In this document: one piece after another, positions 22,594-31,836 of the stretch
Layout of the letters: the number at the start of each line of letters is the position of its first letter
Numbering within the stretch: position 1 is the stretch's first letter
Origin: DATJGR01 sp032124855
GTDB lineage: Bacteria > Pseudomonadota > Gammaproteobacteria > Pseudomonadales > Azotimanducaceae
Direction of reading: 5' to 3'
NCBI GenBank assembly: GCA_032124855.1
Contig: JAQBCT010000435.1
Span: 1 to 35,713 of the forward strand
DNA: 35,713 nt
The notes under the pieces: generated by a model
What the model saw: the letters and a program-made list of their open reading frames with translations, nothing else
Told to the model about the DNA's origin: nothing
The model's database searches: none
Translations under genes and position numbers: made by a program

Positions 22594-24162
22594 CTATCGA
22601 TGCGGATTCGACCCGGCCGACAGCGGATCCGGTGCGCCAATGCCGTTCTCCATCGTCGCGCCCGCCGCAGCGGCAGCTCGACGTTGATCGAGCGCACGGC
22701 GAATGTCGGCGTGCGCTGAGCGGGTGAGTTTGTAGCGCGTGATCAGGCCGATCGGAATGAGATGCAACAATGGCACGCAGATGCCAACGATCAATCCGAG
22801 GCGCATGATCGTTTCGCGCGGAACATCCGCCGGCGCCATTCCGCGTGGCAGATCGATCAGATCGAGTATGAGCCCGCCCAGCACGATGCCCACGCTGGAT
22901 ATCGCCTTACCGGAGAATGACAGCGCCGCGTTGAACATCGCCTCCTGGCGATAGTGCGTGCGCAGCTCGTGGTCATCGAGCACGTCTGCAATCACCGAGG
23001 CACCGATGATGCCCTGTATCACCGCAATGCCTACGCCGAAAATTCCCATGCCCACGAGGATCGTCAACAGCAGCGGATTGCCGTTCTCTGGCAGCACATC
23101 GAGGAAACGCAGGGATACGAGAAAAATGCCGTCCAACAGACTGATGGTGGAGCAGACCAGCAGTACGTACTTTTTGTCCCAACGACGTTGCGTTGCCGCG
23201 ACCAGAGGAAAGGCGACCAATGCGCCGATGGCGGAAACAGCGAACCAGCGCAGGTCCTCTGTGGTGAAGCCCCAGAAGAACGTGGTCATGTAGATCCCGA
23301 TGTTTGCGGTAGTGCCGCTGATGGCCGATGAAAGCAGCACGATCACAAACACCAGCGCGAACTGGCGGTTCGTGAGCGCGCGGGCCAGTTCCCGTGCCGC
23401 GCGCGTGAAACTGAATCGGCCGGGAGCGATGGCGTGCTGGCGCAGGTACGGAATCTCGCGCCGTGTGAGCAGCGTGGTAGCCAGCGCGCCGGCGGTGAGC
23501 AGGAATCCGGCACAGAGCGCCATGGTGGGGTAGTGCTCGGGATTCAGCTGGCCGATGGGATAGTCCGGCGTGCCTGGCATGACGAAACTGTAGATGAACA
23601 GCGGGAACGACACGCCAATCGTCCAGCCGACCGCGTAGCGATGCGACATCACACTGGTGCGTTCGGCATAGTCGTCCGACAGTTCGGCAGCGATCGCAGC
23701 CCATGGCACGAAGTACAGCGTCATCAGGCTGCGCGTCAGCACCACGAAACACATCAGCCACACGAACAAGCCTGTTTCACTGAGGCCCGCCATCGGCACG
23801 AAGACGCCGTAGAGCGCGAAACCCAATGGCAGCGCGCCGATGAGCATCAGTGGATGGCGGCGTCCCCAGCGCGTGGACAGGTTGTCGGAGAGTGATGCAA
23901 CCAGCGGGTCGGTGATGGCGTCGAAAATGATCGCGACGGCCAGGGCCACAGAGACAAGTTTCGGATCGATACCTAGAATCTGGTTGTAGTACAGAAGGAT
24001 GAAGGTGTTGAAAGTCCAGTTCTTTACGGTATCCGGTATGGCACCGATGCCCTGAAACAATTTGGTGGAAAAGGACAATCGCCCCGAGCGCTCCCGGCGA
24101 ACATAGGTCGGGATGGTTTCCTCTGACATGCGTGGGTCGATGTGTTGAACGATGCGCTGCAT
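22594..24162 (-). CDS. GPH-family MFS cation symporter (second of tandem pair)
   Basis: A 522-residue MelB-like permease. The hallmark FDAITDPLVASLSD and RWGRRHPLML segments match those of its neighbour. The start at 24162 has AGG at good spacing; an internal ATG at 24129 lacks a ribosome site. An N-terminal cytoplasmic extension of about 30 residues and a longer C-terminal tail distinguish it from the downstream paralogue. It is divergent from the GNAT gene with only 38 bases between the starts, so promoters must overlap in that gap. Proton- or sodium-coupled import of an unknown solute is expected. Confidence 0.92.
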   Translation of the reverse strand: MQRIVQHIDPRMSEETIPTYVRRERSGRLSFSTKLFQGIGAIPDTVKNWTFNTFILLYYNQILGIDPKLVSVALAVAIIFDAITDPLVASLSDNLSTRWGRRHPLMLIGALPLGFALYGVFVPMAGLSETGLFVWLMCFVVLTRSLMTLYFVPWAAIAAELSDDYAERTSVMSHRYAVGWTIGVSFPLFIYSFVMPGTPDYPIGQLNPEHYPTMALCAGFLLTAGALATTLLTRREIPYLRQHAIAPGRFSFTRAARELARALTNRQFALVFVIVLLSSAISGTTANIGIYMTTFFWGFTTEDLRWFAVSAIGALVAFPLVAATQRRWDKKYVLLVCSTISLLDGIFLVSLRFLDVLPENGNPLLLTILVGMGIFGVGIAVIQGIIGASVIADVLDDHELRTHYRQEAMFNAALSFSGKAISSVGIVLGGLILDLIDLPRGMAPADVPRETIMRLGLIVGICVPLLHLIPIGLITRYKLTRSAHADIRRALDQRRAAAAAGATMENGIGAPDPLSAGSNPHR

Positions 24163-24200
24163 GATACCTGCTTGTGACGTCTTTCTAAGTGGAGACCGAG

Positions 24201-24629
24201 ATGACAGTTACGGTGCGGCGTGCGACAGCGGACGACAGGGCAGTGTGCCTGCGATACATCGCTGCGTTGACGAATCAGGAACTTCGGCGCGGTTGGGCAT
24301 CCACGTACGATGCGCTGCTCGATGGTGTGCGCGGCGAAGTTCACGTGGCAGTGGAATCAGAACAGGTGCTGGGCGTGGCCACCGTGTCGTACAACCTTGC
24401 GATCCGCTACGCCGGTGAGTACTGCCAGCTGGAGGAGCGGATCGTGGATCCGGCGGCGCGTGGCAAGAATGCGGGCGGTGCGCTGGTGGCGGCGGCGGTT
24501 GCCGCGGCGCGCGAGCGGCGTTGTGCGGAGATGGGGTTGTATCTGGTGGCGCGCACCGAGGGCAATCGCGCCTTCTACGAGAAGTATGGCTTTGAGTTCG
24601 TTGGCAGCGAGATGCGCCAGACGCTTTGA
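24201..24629 (+). CDS. GNAT family N-acetyltransferase
   Basis: A 142-residue single-domain acetyltransferase. It starts MTVTVRRATADD and has the acetyl-CoA-binding region VDPAARGKNAGGALV (motif A, R-x-x-G-x-G/A variant). It ends with the motif B region NRAFYEKYGFEFVG. The ATG at 24201 has GGAG six bases upstream; an in-frame GTG at 24189 is less likely. It lies between the divergent permease gene and a long palindrome at its 3' side. The acyl acceptor (amine or antibiotic-like molecule) cannot be predicted. Confidence 0.92.
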   Translation: MTVTVRRATADDRAVCLRYIAALTNQELRRGWASTYDALLDGVRGEVHVAVESEQVLGVATVSYNLAIRYAGEYCQLEERIVDPAARGKNAGGALVAAAVAAARERRCAEMGLYLVARTEGNRAFYEKYGFEFVGSEMRQTL

Positions 24630-24643
24630 GCGGTGAGAGAAGT

Positions 24644-24679
24644 CGCGGATGATCGACGCGATCGCGCCGATCATCCGCG
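24644..24679. terminator. 36-base near-perfect palindrome between convergent genes
   Basis: CGCGGATGATCG at 24644-24655 is exactly inverted at 24668-24679. The middle CGCGATCGCG is itself a palindrome, so the whole is an 18-base-arm hairpin with a single A/C mismatch. It lies between the stop of the GNAT gene and the stop of the convergent secreted-protein gene, the position expected of a bidirectional terminator. No T-run follows on either strand, so intrinsic termination is uncertain; a protein-binding site is an alternative. Confidence 0.5.
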
Positions 24680-24685
24680 CAAGCG

Positions 24686-25468
24686 TTATTGCGGCATCGG
24701 TCGGCTGATATCCGGCCGGCTGCGACGCAACACGGTGTTGATATTCTCAATCGCCGCTGCGCCGGCCGCAGAGATCTTCTGTCCCTCGGCTTCGCCGAAT
24801 GCGGTGGTCAATCGTTTCAGGATTGACATGGGCTGCGTGTCCATCGCTGCCCAGCTGGTATACGGGATGCCAACGATGTAGTCGTGCGCCGAACCAGGGC
24901 CGCCCGACAGACCGATCCAGTTCGCCTGATTGGTTTTGTTGGAGGCTTCGACGATTTTCTTGACGTAGTTTTCGTAGGCCACCTGCATTCCCGGCTTGAT
25001 GTCGATTTGCAGCACGAGCATTGCCACGACCGGGTCTTTGCTCGGTGGTGCGGGACGGCTCAGATCCGGCCGCATGATGTAGATCTCGGTCTGCGTGCTG
25101 GCGACGCTGCCACTGATGGACTTGCCGAGCTTCATCGCCTCGTCCTGACCAAATGCTTCAACCAGCGGGGCGGTTTGATCCCCGAGTTCGGCAAAGCTCC
25201 AGAAGGGCCGCGCAAAGCCGATGTTGTCCGGTCCGCCCGCCGCGCGCGCTGTTGCGCTCCAGTGGCCCGCGTAGTTGATCTTGTTGGCGGCCTCGACCCA
25301 CTTCGTCATGAACTGGGTGAAGGCAGCCGCGCCGCCTGGATTGAGATTGACGGTCAGCAGACTGATCCCCATTGGCGGACCCGGATCCGCTGCCGGTGCC
25401 TCTTGCGCACTGGCTGACATCGCGAACAACGACAGGACCGAACCGATTAGAAAGTTTTTCCAAGACAT
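24686..25468 (-). CDS. Secreted protein of two homologous repeats, function unknown
   Basis: A 260-residue exported protein with signal peptide MSWKNFLIGSVLSLFAMSASAQ and a strong ribosome site (AGGGAG). The mature part consists of two similar halves of about 110 residues. Each starts with a strand (LLTVNLNPG / LVLQIDIKPG) and continues with a helix containing FMTKWVEAANK / YVKKIVEASNK. Each then has an aromatic W-x-A/S-F/M segment and ends with RPDLSRP or RPDISRP. The size and layout suggest two ferredoxin-like (dimeric alpha-beta barrel/NIPSNAP-like) domains forming an internal pseudo-dimer. I do not recognise a named family. It is the first gene after the ilvD end on this strand, with a hairpin-bearing gap of 190 bases. 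Confidence 0.85.
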   Translation of the reverse strand: MSWKNFLIGSVLSLFAMSASAQEAPAADPGPPMGISLLTVNLNPGGAAAFTQFMTKWVEAANKINYAGHWSATARAAGGPDNIGFARPFWSFAELGDQTAPLVEAFGQDEAMKLGKSISGSVASTQTEIYIMRPDLSRPAPPSKDPVVAMLVLQIDIKPGMQVAYENYVKKIVEASNKTNQANWIGLSGGPGSAHDYIVGIPYTSWAAMDTQPMSILKRLTTAFGEAEGQKISAAGAAAIENINTVLRRSRPDISRPMPQ

Positions 25469-25587
25469 GCGTTTTCTCCCTTGTTATCGATCAACAGGGA
25501 GTGCTGTCGATGGAGCACCGCACAAACTACATGCCCGGATCAAACGCGGACTTGCTGGATTTCACCCTCGAAACTTGCTGACACCAC

Positions 25588-25611
25588 TCCCCACCTTCCC
25601 CCGGTGGAGGG
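25588..25611 (-). terminator. Candidate hairpin downstream of ilvD
   Basis: CCCCACC is separated by seven bases from GGTGGAGGG, giving a GC-rich stem with one mismatch, about 50 bases past the ilvD stop. There is no T-tract. It may slow or end ilvD transcription; support is weak. Confidence 0.3.
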
Positions 25612-25658
25612 ACCCTCATGGTGCTCCCCTCAGCCCCATAGTGCAAACGTCTGCATCG

Positions 25659-27326
25659 CTAATCAGTGACTGCGCCGCGGCTCGCGGAGCTGACGAGACG
25701 CGCATATTTGGCCAGCGCGCCGCGATCCGCGTAGGGCGGTGGGGGCTGCCAGCGTGCGCGGCGCGTGGCCAGTTCGGCGTCTGGAACGTGCAGCGTAATT
25801 TCCTGTCGTTGCGCATCGACGGTGATCCGATCGCCGTCTTCGATCAGCGCGATGGGGCCGCCGACGAAAGCTTCCGGTGTGATGTGGCCGATCACAAAAC
25901 CATGCGAGCCACCCGAGAATCGACCATCGGTGATCAATGCCACGTCGCCTGAAAGTCCGCGACCATTAATCGCACTCGTGGGGGAGAGCATCTCGCGCAT
26001 GCCGGGTCCGCCTTGAGGCCCTTCATAACGCACTACAACGACATCGCCCTTGCGCACTTCGCCGGCGAGAATCGCGGTCATCGCAGCTTCTTCGCCATGA
26101 AACGTGCGCGCGATGCCGGCGAACGTCAGGCCCTCGTTGCCAGTGATTTTGGCGACGGCACCTTCAGGTGCGAGATTGCCGTACAGCACCACCAGATGAC
26201 TGTCGGCTTTGATCGGATTTGAGAACGGGCGGACGATCTGCTGATCCGCGGGATACGGCGCCACGTCAGCGAGATTTTCGGCGAGGCTGTTGCCAGTAAC
26301 CGTGAGACAGTCGCCGTGCAGCAAACTCTCGTCGAGCAACATCTTCAGAAGCGGCTGAATGCCGCCGATCGCAATCAGTTCCGGCATCGAGAATCGACCG
26401 GCCGGACGCATGTCCGCGAGCACCGGTACGCGCTTGCCGATGCGTGTGAAATCATCGAGCTCCAACGGCACGCGTGCAGCGTGTGCGATGGCCAGCAGAT
26501 GCAGCACGGCGTTGGTGGAACCTTCCAGCGCGATCACGGTGGTGATGGCGTTTTCGAACGCCTCGCGGCACAGAATGTTGGATGGTTTGATGCCGCGCTC
26601 GAGCAGATTCGCCACGGCGGCGCCGGCATTGTAGGCATCGCGGCGTTTGTTGTCGGATACCGCCTCCTGTGCGGAACTGTTAGGCAACGACAAGCCCAGC
26701 GCCTCGATGGCCGATGCCATGGTATTCGCGGTGTACATGCCACCACATGAACCAGGCCCGGGAATGGCAGTGCGCTCCACTTCATTCAGCTCTTTGGCGG
26801 AGATGCGACCCGCGGCATGCGCGCCCACCGCTTCGAATACCGAGATCACATCGCGGCGTTGTTCGCCGGTGCGGATGGTGCCGCCGTAGACGAAGACGCT
26901 GGGCCGGTCGAGGCGCGCAATGGCCATCGCGCAGCCCGGCATGTTCTTGTCGCAACCGCCGATGGCCACGAACCCGTCGAAGCCCTCCGCGCCCACCACC
27001 GTTTCGATGGAGTCTGCAATCACCTCGCGCGACACCAGCGAATAGCGCATCCCCGGCGTGCCCATCGAAATGCCGTCGGAGACGGTGATGGTGTTGAACG
27101 TCACGGCCTTCGCGCCTGCCTCATCCGCACCCATGGCTGCAGCTTCTGCGAGCGTGTTGATGTGCATGTTGCAGGGCGTGAGGTTGCTCCAGGTGGAAGC
27201 AATGCCGATCTGTGATTTTCCAAAATCCGCATCGCTGAAACCCACCGCGCGTAACATCGCGCGACTGGGGGCTTGTTTGTCGCCGTCAACGACGAGTGAC
27301 GAATACGGACGTTTTTCGTGAGCCAT
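25659..27326 (-). CDS. ilvD: Dihydroxy-acid dehydratase
   Basis: A 555-residue enzyme of the IlvD/Edd family that dehydrates 2,3-dihydroxy-3-methylbutanoate or -pentanoate to the 2-keto acids of valine and isoleucine synthesis. Iron-sulfur cluster ligands are visible in TPCNMH, GGCDKNMPGC and GSCGGMYTANTM. The C-terminal LITDGRFSGGSHGFVIGH motif distinguishes IlvD-type enzymes. The 555-residue length fits the shorter IlvD class. It starts 12 bases after argA on the same strand, so it is probably transcribed with argE-argA. A branched-chain aminotransferase (ilvE) lies at the window end on the other strand. Confidence 0.95.
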   Translation of the reverse strand: MAHEKRPYSSLVVDGDKQAPSRAMLRAVGFSDADFGKSQIGIASTWSNLTPCNMHINTLAEAAAMGADEAGAKAVTFNTITVSDGISMGTPGMRYSLVSREVIADSIETVVGAEGFDGFVAIGGCDKNMPGCAMAIARLDRPSVFVYGGTIRTGEQRRDVISVFEAVGAHAAGRISAKELNEVERTAIPGPGSCGGMYTANTMASAIEALGLSLPNSSAQEAVSDNKRRDAYNAGAAVANLLERGIKPSNILCREAFENAITTVIALEGSTNAVLHLLAIAHAARVPLELDDFTRIGKRVPVLADMRPAGRFSMPELIAIGGIQPLLKMLLDESLLHGDCLTVTGNSLAENLADVAPYPADQQIVRPFSNPIKADSHLVVLYGNLAPEGAVAKITGNEGLTFAGIARTFHGEEAAMTAILAGEVRKGDVVVVRYEGPQGGPGMREMLSPTSAINGRGLSGDVALITDGRFSGGSHGFVIGHITPEAFVGGPIALIEDGDRITVDAQRQEITLHVPDAELATRRARWQPPPPYADRGALAKYARLVSSASRGAVTD

Positions 27327-27338
27327 GACTACCTCTAT

Positions 27339-28667
27339 CTATACCGCGCGCGCGAGCAACTTCGACATCACCGTCGAATTGCGCTGAAAGTTGTACAGCG
27401 CCTTCTTCGGCGCGGGCAGCTGATCGACGCTGCCCTCGACGAAGCCCTGCTCCTTGAACCAGTCGCGCGTTTGCGTCGTCAGCAGAAACAGCTGGTCCAA
27501 TCCGAGTCGACGTGCCTCCGACTCCACACGCCGCACCAGCGCGCCGCCGTGTTTGGCCGCTTCGGCGCGGTAACTCGAGTGTGTGGCCAGGCAAGCCAGT
27601 TCGCCCGCCTTCGCATCTTCGAACGGATACAGTGCGCAGCAGCCGATGATGCTGCCGTCGAGTTCGGCAACGAAGAACCGGTCGATCTCCCGCTCGAGGC
27701 GATCGCGCGGCCGCCGCACGAGTACGCCGGCGTCCTCCAGCGGCTGAATCAGTTCGACGATGCCGGCGACGTCTTCGGGTGTAGCGCGGCGGATGTGCTG
27801 AAATCCGTCCTCGCTGATCTGCGTGCCGCAGCCGGCTGCGGTGAACAACTCCCGTAACAATGCGCCGTCGTCGGGATACCCGATCAGATGACAGCGCGGT
27901 ACACCCGCACGGCACGCCCGCATCAACTCGGTCAAGCGCAGGCGTGTGGCGCCATCGAATTCCAATGTATCGAGTAGGGTGGTCAGTTCGGCTGGCGTGA
28001 GATCGGACTGTGCGACGCCTTGTGCATCGACCACGGCCGACAGCGTATCGAGCGTGATCAGCTTGTCGGCGCCCAATGCCACCGCCACTTCGGTGGCGAG
28101 CTCCTCGCCGGATAGATTGAATGCCTCACCCGAGGGTGAATAGCCCAGCGGCGAGATCAGCACAATGCAGCGCTCATTCAGCAACTGGTGGATGCGCTCG
28201 CTGTGGATGCGACGCACCGCCCCGGTGAACAGATGATCCACGCCGTCGATGATTCCGACCGGTCGCGCGGTGACGAGATTGCCCGACAGCACGTGAATCT
28301 TCGTATTGTGCAGGGGCGTATTCGGTAGGCCCATGGAAAACAGACCTTCGATGCGCACACGCACGCGCGCCACCGCAGCAGCCACCGTTTCGATAGAAGC
28401 TTCATCGGTGATGCGTCGGTGGTGGTGGAAACGTGGCGTCAGCTGCGCAGCGGCGACGGCGGCATCGATCTGCGGCCGCGCGCCATGCACCAGCACGACG
28501 CGCACACCGAGCACCGAGAGCAGGGCCAGGTCGTGCACCATATGCGTGATGTTGGCGTGTTCGATGGCATCGCCACCCAACATCACCACAAAGGTCTTGT
28601 GCCGATGCGCGCTGATATAGGGCGTCGAGTCCCGAAACCAGCGTGCGTACTGAGTCAAATCGGTCAT
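27339..28667 (-). CDS. argA: Amino-acid N-acetyltransferase (N-acetylglutamate synthase)
   Basis: A 442-residue bifunctional-fold enzyme that acetylates glutamate in the first step of arginine synthesis. An N-terminal amino-acid-kinase domain (about residues 18-285) carries VVMLGGDAI and VLVHGARPQID. It binds effectors such as arginine in this family. A C-terminal GNAT domain follows, with ALYPFEDAKAGELACLATHSSYR and the acetyl-CoA loop region. The ATG at 28667 (MTDLTQYARWFR) is the conserved start. It sits between argE and ilvD on the same strand. The kinase-GNAT arrangement of classic ArgA supports a gammaproteobacterial origin. Confidence 0.95.
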   Translation of the reverse strand: MTDLTQYARWFRDSTPYISAHRHKTFVVMLGGDAIEHANITHMVHDLALLSVLGVRVVLVHGARPQIDAAVAAAQLTPRFHHHRRITDEASIETVAAAVARVRVRIEGLFSMGLPNTPLHNTKIHVLSGNLVTARPVGIIDGVDHLFTGAVRRIHSERIHQLLNERCIVLISPLGYSPSGEAFNLSGEELATEVAVALGADKLITLDTLSAVVDAQGVAQSDLTPAELTTLLDTLEFDGATRLRLTELMRACRAGVPRCHLIGYPDDGALLRELFTAAGCGTQISEDGFQHIRRATPEDVAGIVELIQPLEDAGVLVRRPRDRLEREIDRFFVAELDGSIIGCCALYPFEDAKAGELACLATHSSYRAEAAKHGGALVRRVESEARRLGLDQLFLLTTQTRDWFKEQGFVEGSVDQLPAPKKALYNFQRNSTVMSKLLARAV

Positions 28668-28751
28668 GGTCGGCAGGCCGAACGCGAGCAAGCGCAGGAT
28701 TATAGCGACATCGCCCCGGTTTGGACGCGCGATTACGCCAGCCGAGTCGGG

Positions 28752-29900
28752 TCAGCGTATGCAGATTTCGTCGATGACCTGGGCGATGACATCGACCGCC
28801 GGCGTGATGCGATCCATCACCAGGTATTCGTCCGGCTGATGGGCCTGGTCGATGCTGCCCGGGCCGAAGATCACGGTTTCCATACCCAGGCTCTGCAGGA
28901 ACGGGCCTTCGGTGCTGAATGCCACCGTGCCGGCGGCCTGTCCGGACAGCCGTTCCAACAGGCGCACCAGGTTGCCATCGCGCGGGGTGGCAAACGGCGG
29001 CACCGGTTTCGACACCGGGCCCATCTGAATGTCAGTGCCGTGCGCATCTGCTGAGCGTGCCAGACGCGTCCGCAGCGCCGCGATGGTTTCATCCGTATCC
29101 ATCCCGGGCAGCAGACGCAGATCAATCTGCAGTTGGGCGTGATCGCATATGCGGTTGGGATTGTCCCCGGCCGTGAGACAGCCCAGGTTCAGTGTCGGCA
29201 CGGCTACCGTAAATGCCGGGTTGCGATGCGTGGTGGCCAGCTGCGCGCGAAAGGCCAGCAATTCACCCATCACGCAATGCATGGCATCCAGCGCATTGCG
29301 TCCCAGATCAGGATCCGAGGAATGCCCCGACGATCCCTGCAACGTGATGGACACCATCATGAAACCCTTGTGCGCGAATATCGGACGGAAGTCAGTGGGC
29401 TCACCGATGATCGCGAAGGCCGGTGTGGGAATGTCGGAAGCCTGCAGCGCGCGCGCACCGGCCATCGAGGATTCTTCATCGGACGTCGCGATGATGGTCA
29501 ACGGCGCCTTGAATCTCTCGTCAGCGAAACGGCGTGCGGCTTCAATGGCGATTGGAAAGAAGCCCTTCATATCGCACGCGCCCAGTCCATACAGACGGCC
29601 GTCGCGCTCGGTGAGCGAGAACGGACTCTGCGACCAGTGACTTTCATCAAAGGGCACCGTATCGGTGTGCCCCGCCAGCACCAGCCCGCCGCTACCGCCA
29701 CCGATGGTTGCAATGAGATTGGCTTTACCTGGCGCATCTGGCAGCGGTTGAACGGTGGCAGCGAATCCCAACGACTCGAGCCAGGTGGCGAGTTCGTTGA
29801 TGACGGCGACATTGCTTTGATCCAGCGCGGCGGAGGTACAGCTCACGGAAGGGGTGCCGATCAGAGACTGAAACATCTCCAGAAGCTTTGGCGCTGGCAT
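28752..29900 (-). CDS. argE: Acetylornithine deacetylase
   Basis: A 382-residue M20-family zinc peptidase-like enzyme that removes acetyl from N-acetylornithine to give ornithine. The metal-binding motif GHTDTVPFD is near residue 78, with LGACDMKGFF around 110 and the catalytic and metal-bridging glutamates in TSDEESSMAG. The later HQPDEYL region supplies the last metal histidine. These match ArgE rather than DapE. It is followed after 84 bases by argA on the same strand, so two steps of arginine synthesis are grouped. The start ATG at 29900 is divergent from the plus-strand ATPase gene. Confidence 0.93.
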   Translation of the reverse strand: MPAPKLLEMFQSLIGTPSVSCTSAALDQSNVAVINELATWLESLGFAATVQPLPDAPGKANLIATIGGGSGGLVLAGHTDTVPFDESHWSQSPFSLTERDGRLYGLGACDMKGFFPIAIEAARRFADERFKAPLTIIATSDEESSMAGARALQASDIPTPAFAIIGEPTDFRPIFAHKGFMMVSITLQGSSGHSSDPDLGRNALDAMHCVMGELLAFRAQLATTHRNPAFTVAVPTLNLGCLTAGDNPNRICDHAQLQIDLRLLPGMDTDETIAALRTRLARSADAHGTDIQMGPVSKPVPPFATPRDGNLVRLLERLSGQAAGTVAFSTEGPFLQSLGMETVIFGPGSIDQAHQPDEYLVMDRITPAVDVIAQVIDEICIR

Positions 29901-29982
29901 CGAACATTCCCACAGGGGTCGTCAGCATTCTGCCCGGTTTCGTGAAGGCGGTCTAATATTGGCTGTTGAAAACGCACGGGGC

Positions 29983-31836
29983 ATGCCGTTAACTGAAGCA
30001 CTCCCCGGCCGCGCGCACAGGAATGCCATGGCGGCGATCGAATCACAGCTAAAAGACCAGCCAAAAGAAAAACCAACGCCCGAACGCCTGCTCGATCTGC
30101 GCAGCGTGCTGGACGATCTGGTGCGCGGTAATCGCATCGGGCAGCGCGAAGCAGAAGACTTGCTGATTGCACCGCGTACGCAGAAGCAACTCGGCATGCA
30201 TCCGCTGCAACATATCGCCGAACGCGAATTCGACGATCTCACGCGGCCCGGACGCAAACTCAATCTGGAGGAGTTGACCAACTGGCTTTGTGATCTGGCC
30301 CGCCAACCCTATTACCGCATTGATCCGCTGAAAGTGAACGTGAATCGGACCACCGAGGTGATGTCCTATGCGTTCGCACAACGACACAACATTCTTGCAG
30401 TCGAAGTGTTGGAGGACCAAGTCGTCATCGCCAGCGCGCAACCATTCATGGGTGCGTGGGAAGGCATGCTCAGCCAGACGTTGCGGGGCCGGCGCATCAA
30501 ACGCGTCATCGCCAACCCCGAAGATCTGTCGCGATACATGCTCGAGTTCTACACGATGGCGCGCTCCGTCGCGAAGGCGTCGGATGCGGGTCTTGAAGTT
30601 TCCAGCGTCACGAACTTCGAACAGCTGCTGGAGCTGGGCCAGCTCAAATCACCGGAAGCCAACGACGCGCACATCGTCAACATCGTCGACTGGCTGCTGC
30701 AGTACGCCTTCGATCAACGCGCCAGTGACATCCACATCGAGCCGCGCCGGGAAAAAGGTCATGTGCGTTTCCGCATCGACGGCGTCATGCATCCCGTCTA
30801 CGAACTGCCGGCGGCGGTGAATGCCGCCGTCACCAGCCGCCTGAAAATTCTCGGGCGCATGGACGTGGCTGAGAAGCGTCGTCCGCAGGATGGCCGCGTC
30901 AAAACGAAAAGTCAGGATGGCCAGGAAATCGAGCTGCGCCTGTCTACATTGCCGACGGCGTTCGGCGAGAAGATGGTGCTGCGGATATTCGACCCTGACG
31001 TGCTGCTGCGCAGCTTCAGCGAGCTGGGTCTGGGCGGCGACGACAATGTGCACTGGCAGTCCATGGTGGGGTCATCTAACGGTATCGTACTGGTGACGGG
31101 GCCGACCGGCTCCGGCAAGACAACGACGTTGTATTCCACGTTGAAGCAGCTGGCGACCCCCGAAGTGAATGTCTGCACCATCGAGGATCCCATCGAGATG
31201 GTGGAGCCCTCGTTTAATCAGATGCAGGTGCACCACACCATCAAATTGTCGTTCGCCGCAGGTGTGCGTTCGCTGCTGCGGCAGGATCCAGACATCATCA
31301 TGATCGGCGAGATTCGTGATCTGGAAACCGCCGAGATGGCGATTCAGGCCGCGCTGACGGGTCATCTGGTGATCTCCACGCTCCACACCAACGATGCACC
31401 CAGCGCAGTCACGCGCCTGCTCGACCTGGGCGTGGCGCCGTATCTCATCAAAGCGACTGTGCTGGGCATCATGGCGCAGCGCCTGGTGCGTACGTTGTGT
31501 CCACACTGCAAGCAGCCCGAGGATCTCGACGTCGATGCGTGGAATCTGCTAACCAAGCCATTCAAGGCGCGACCGCCCGCTCAATTCATGAAGCCGGTGG
31601 GTTGCCTGGAATGCCGCGGCACTGGCTATCAAGGACGCATGGGCGTCTACGAAATCATGCTGCTCACTGAACGAGTGCGCGAAATCATCAAGAGCGATAC
31701 GGATATCGACACACTGCGCCGCCAGGGTATCAAAGAGGGTATGCGTACGCTGCGTTTGTCAGGCGCGCAGAAGGTTGGCGCCGGACTCACGACAATCGCA
31801 GAAGTGCTCAGGGTGACGCCCTCCACGCTGAGTTGA
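29983..31836 (+). CDS. GspE/PilB-type secretion ATPase
   Basis: A 617-residue type II secretion/type IV pilus assembly ATPase. An N-terminal GspE-N-like region is followed by ASDIHIEPR and the core ATPase: Walker A GPTGSGKTTT, the Asp box RQDPDIIMIGEIRD and the His box HLVISTLHTND. A zinc-binding four-cysteine module follows (CPHC, then CLEC), a feature of GspE and PilB. It should sit at the cytoplasmic face of the inner membrane and drive pseudopilus or pilus assembly. TTG at 29959 and ATG at 30028 are alternative starts. It overlaps glnE by four bases. No other secretion or pilus gene is in the window, so it is an orphan here. Confidence 0.93.
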   Translation: MPLTEALPGRAHRNAMAAIESQLKDQPKEKPTPERLLDLRSVLDDLVRGNRIGQREAEDLLIAPRTQKQLGMHPLQHIAEREFDDLTRPGRKLNLEELTNWLCDLARQPYYRIDPLKVNVNRTTEVMSYAFAQRHNILAVEVLEDQVVIASAQPFMGAWEGMLSQTLRGRRIKRVIANPEDLSRYMLEFYTMARSVAKASDAGLEVSSVTNFEQLLELGQLKSPEANDAHIVNIVDWLLQYAFDQRASDIHIEPRREKGHVRFRIDGVMHPVYELPAAVNAAVTSRLKILGRMDVAEKRRPQDGRVKTKSQDGQEIELRLSTLPTAFGEKMVLRIFDPDVLLRSFSELGLGGDDNVHWQSMVGSSNGIVLVTGPTGSGKTTTLYSTLKQLATPEVNVCTIEDPIEMVEPSFNQMQVHHTIKLSFAAGVRSLLRQDPDIIMIGEIRDLETAEMAIQAALTGHLVISTLHTNDAPSAVTRLLDLGVAPYLIKATVLGIMAQRLVRTLCPHCKQPEDLDVDAWNLLTKPFKARPPAQFMKPVGCLECRGTGYQGRMGVYEIMLLTERVREIIKSDTDIDTLRRQGIKEGMRTLRLSGAQKVGAGLTTIAEVLRVTPSTLS

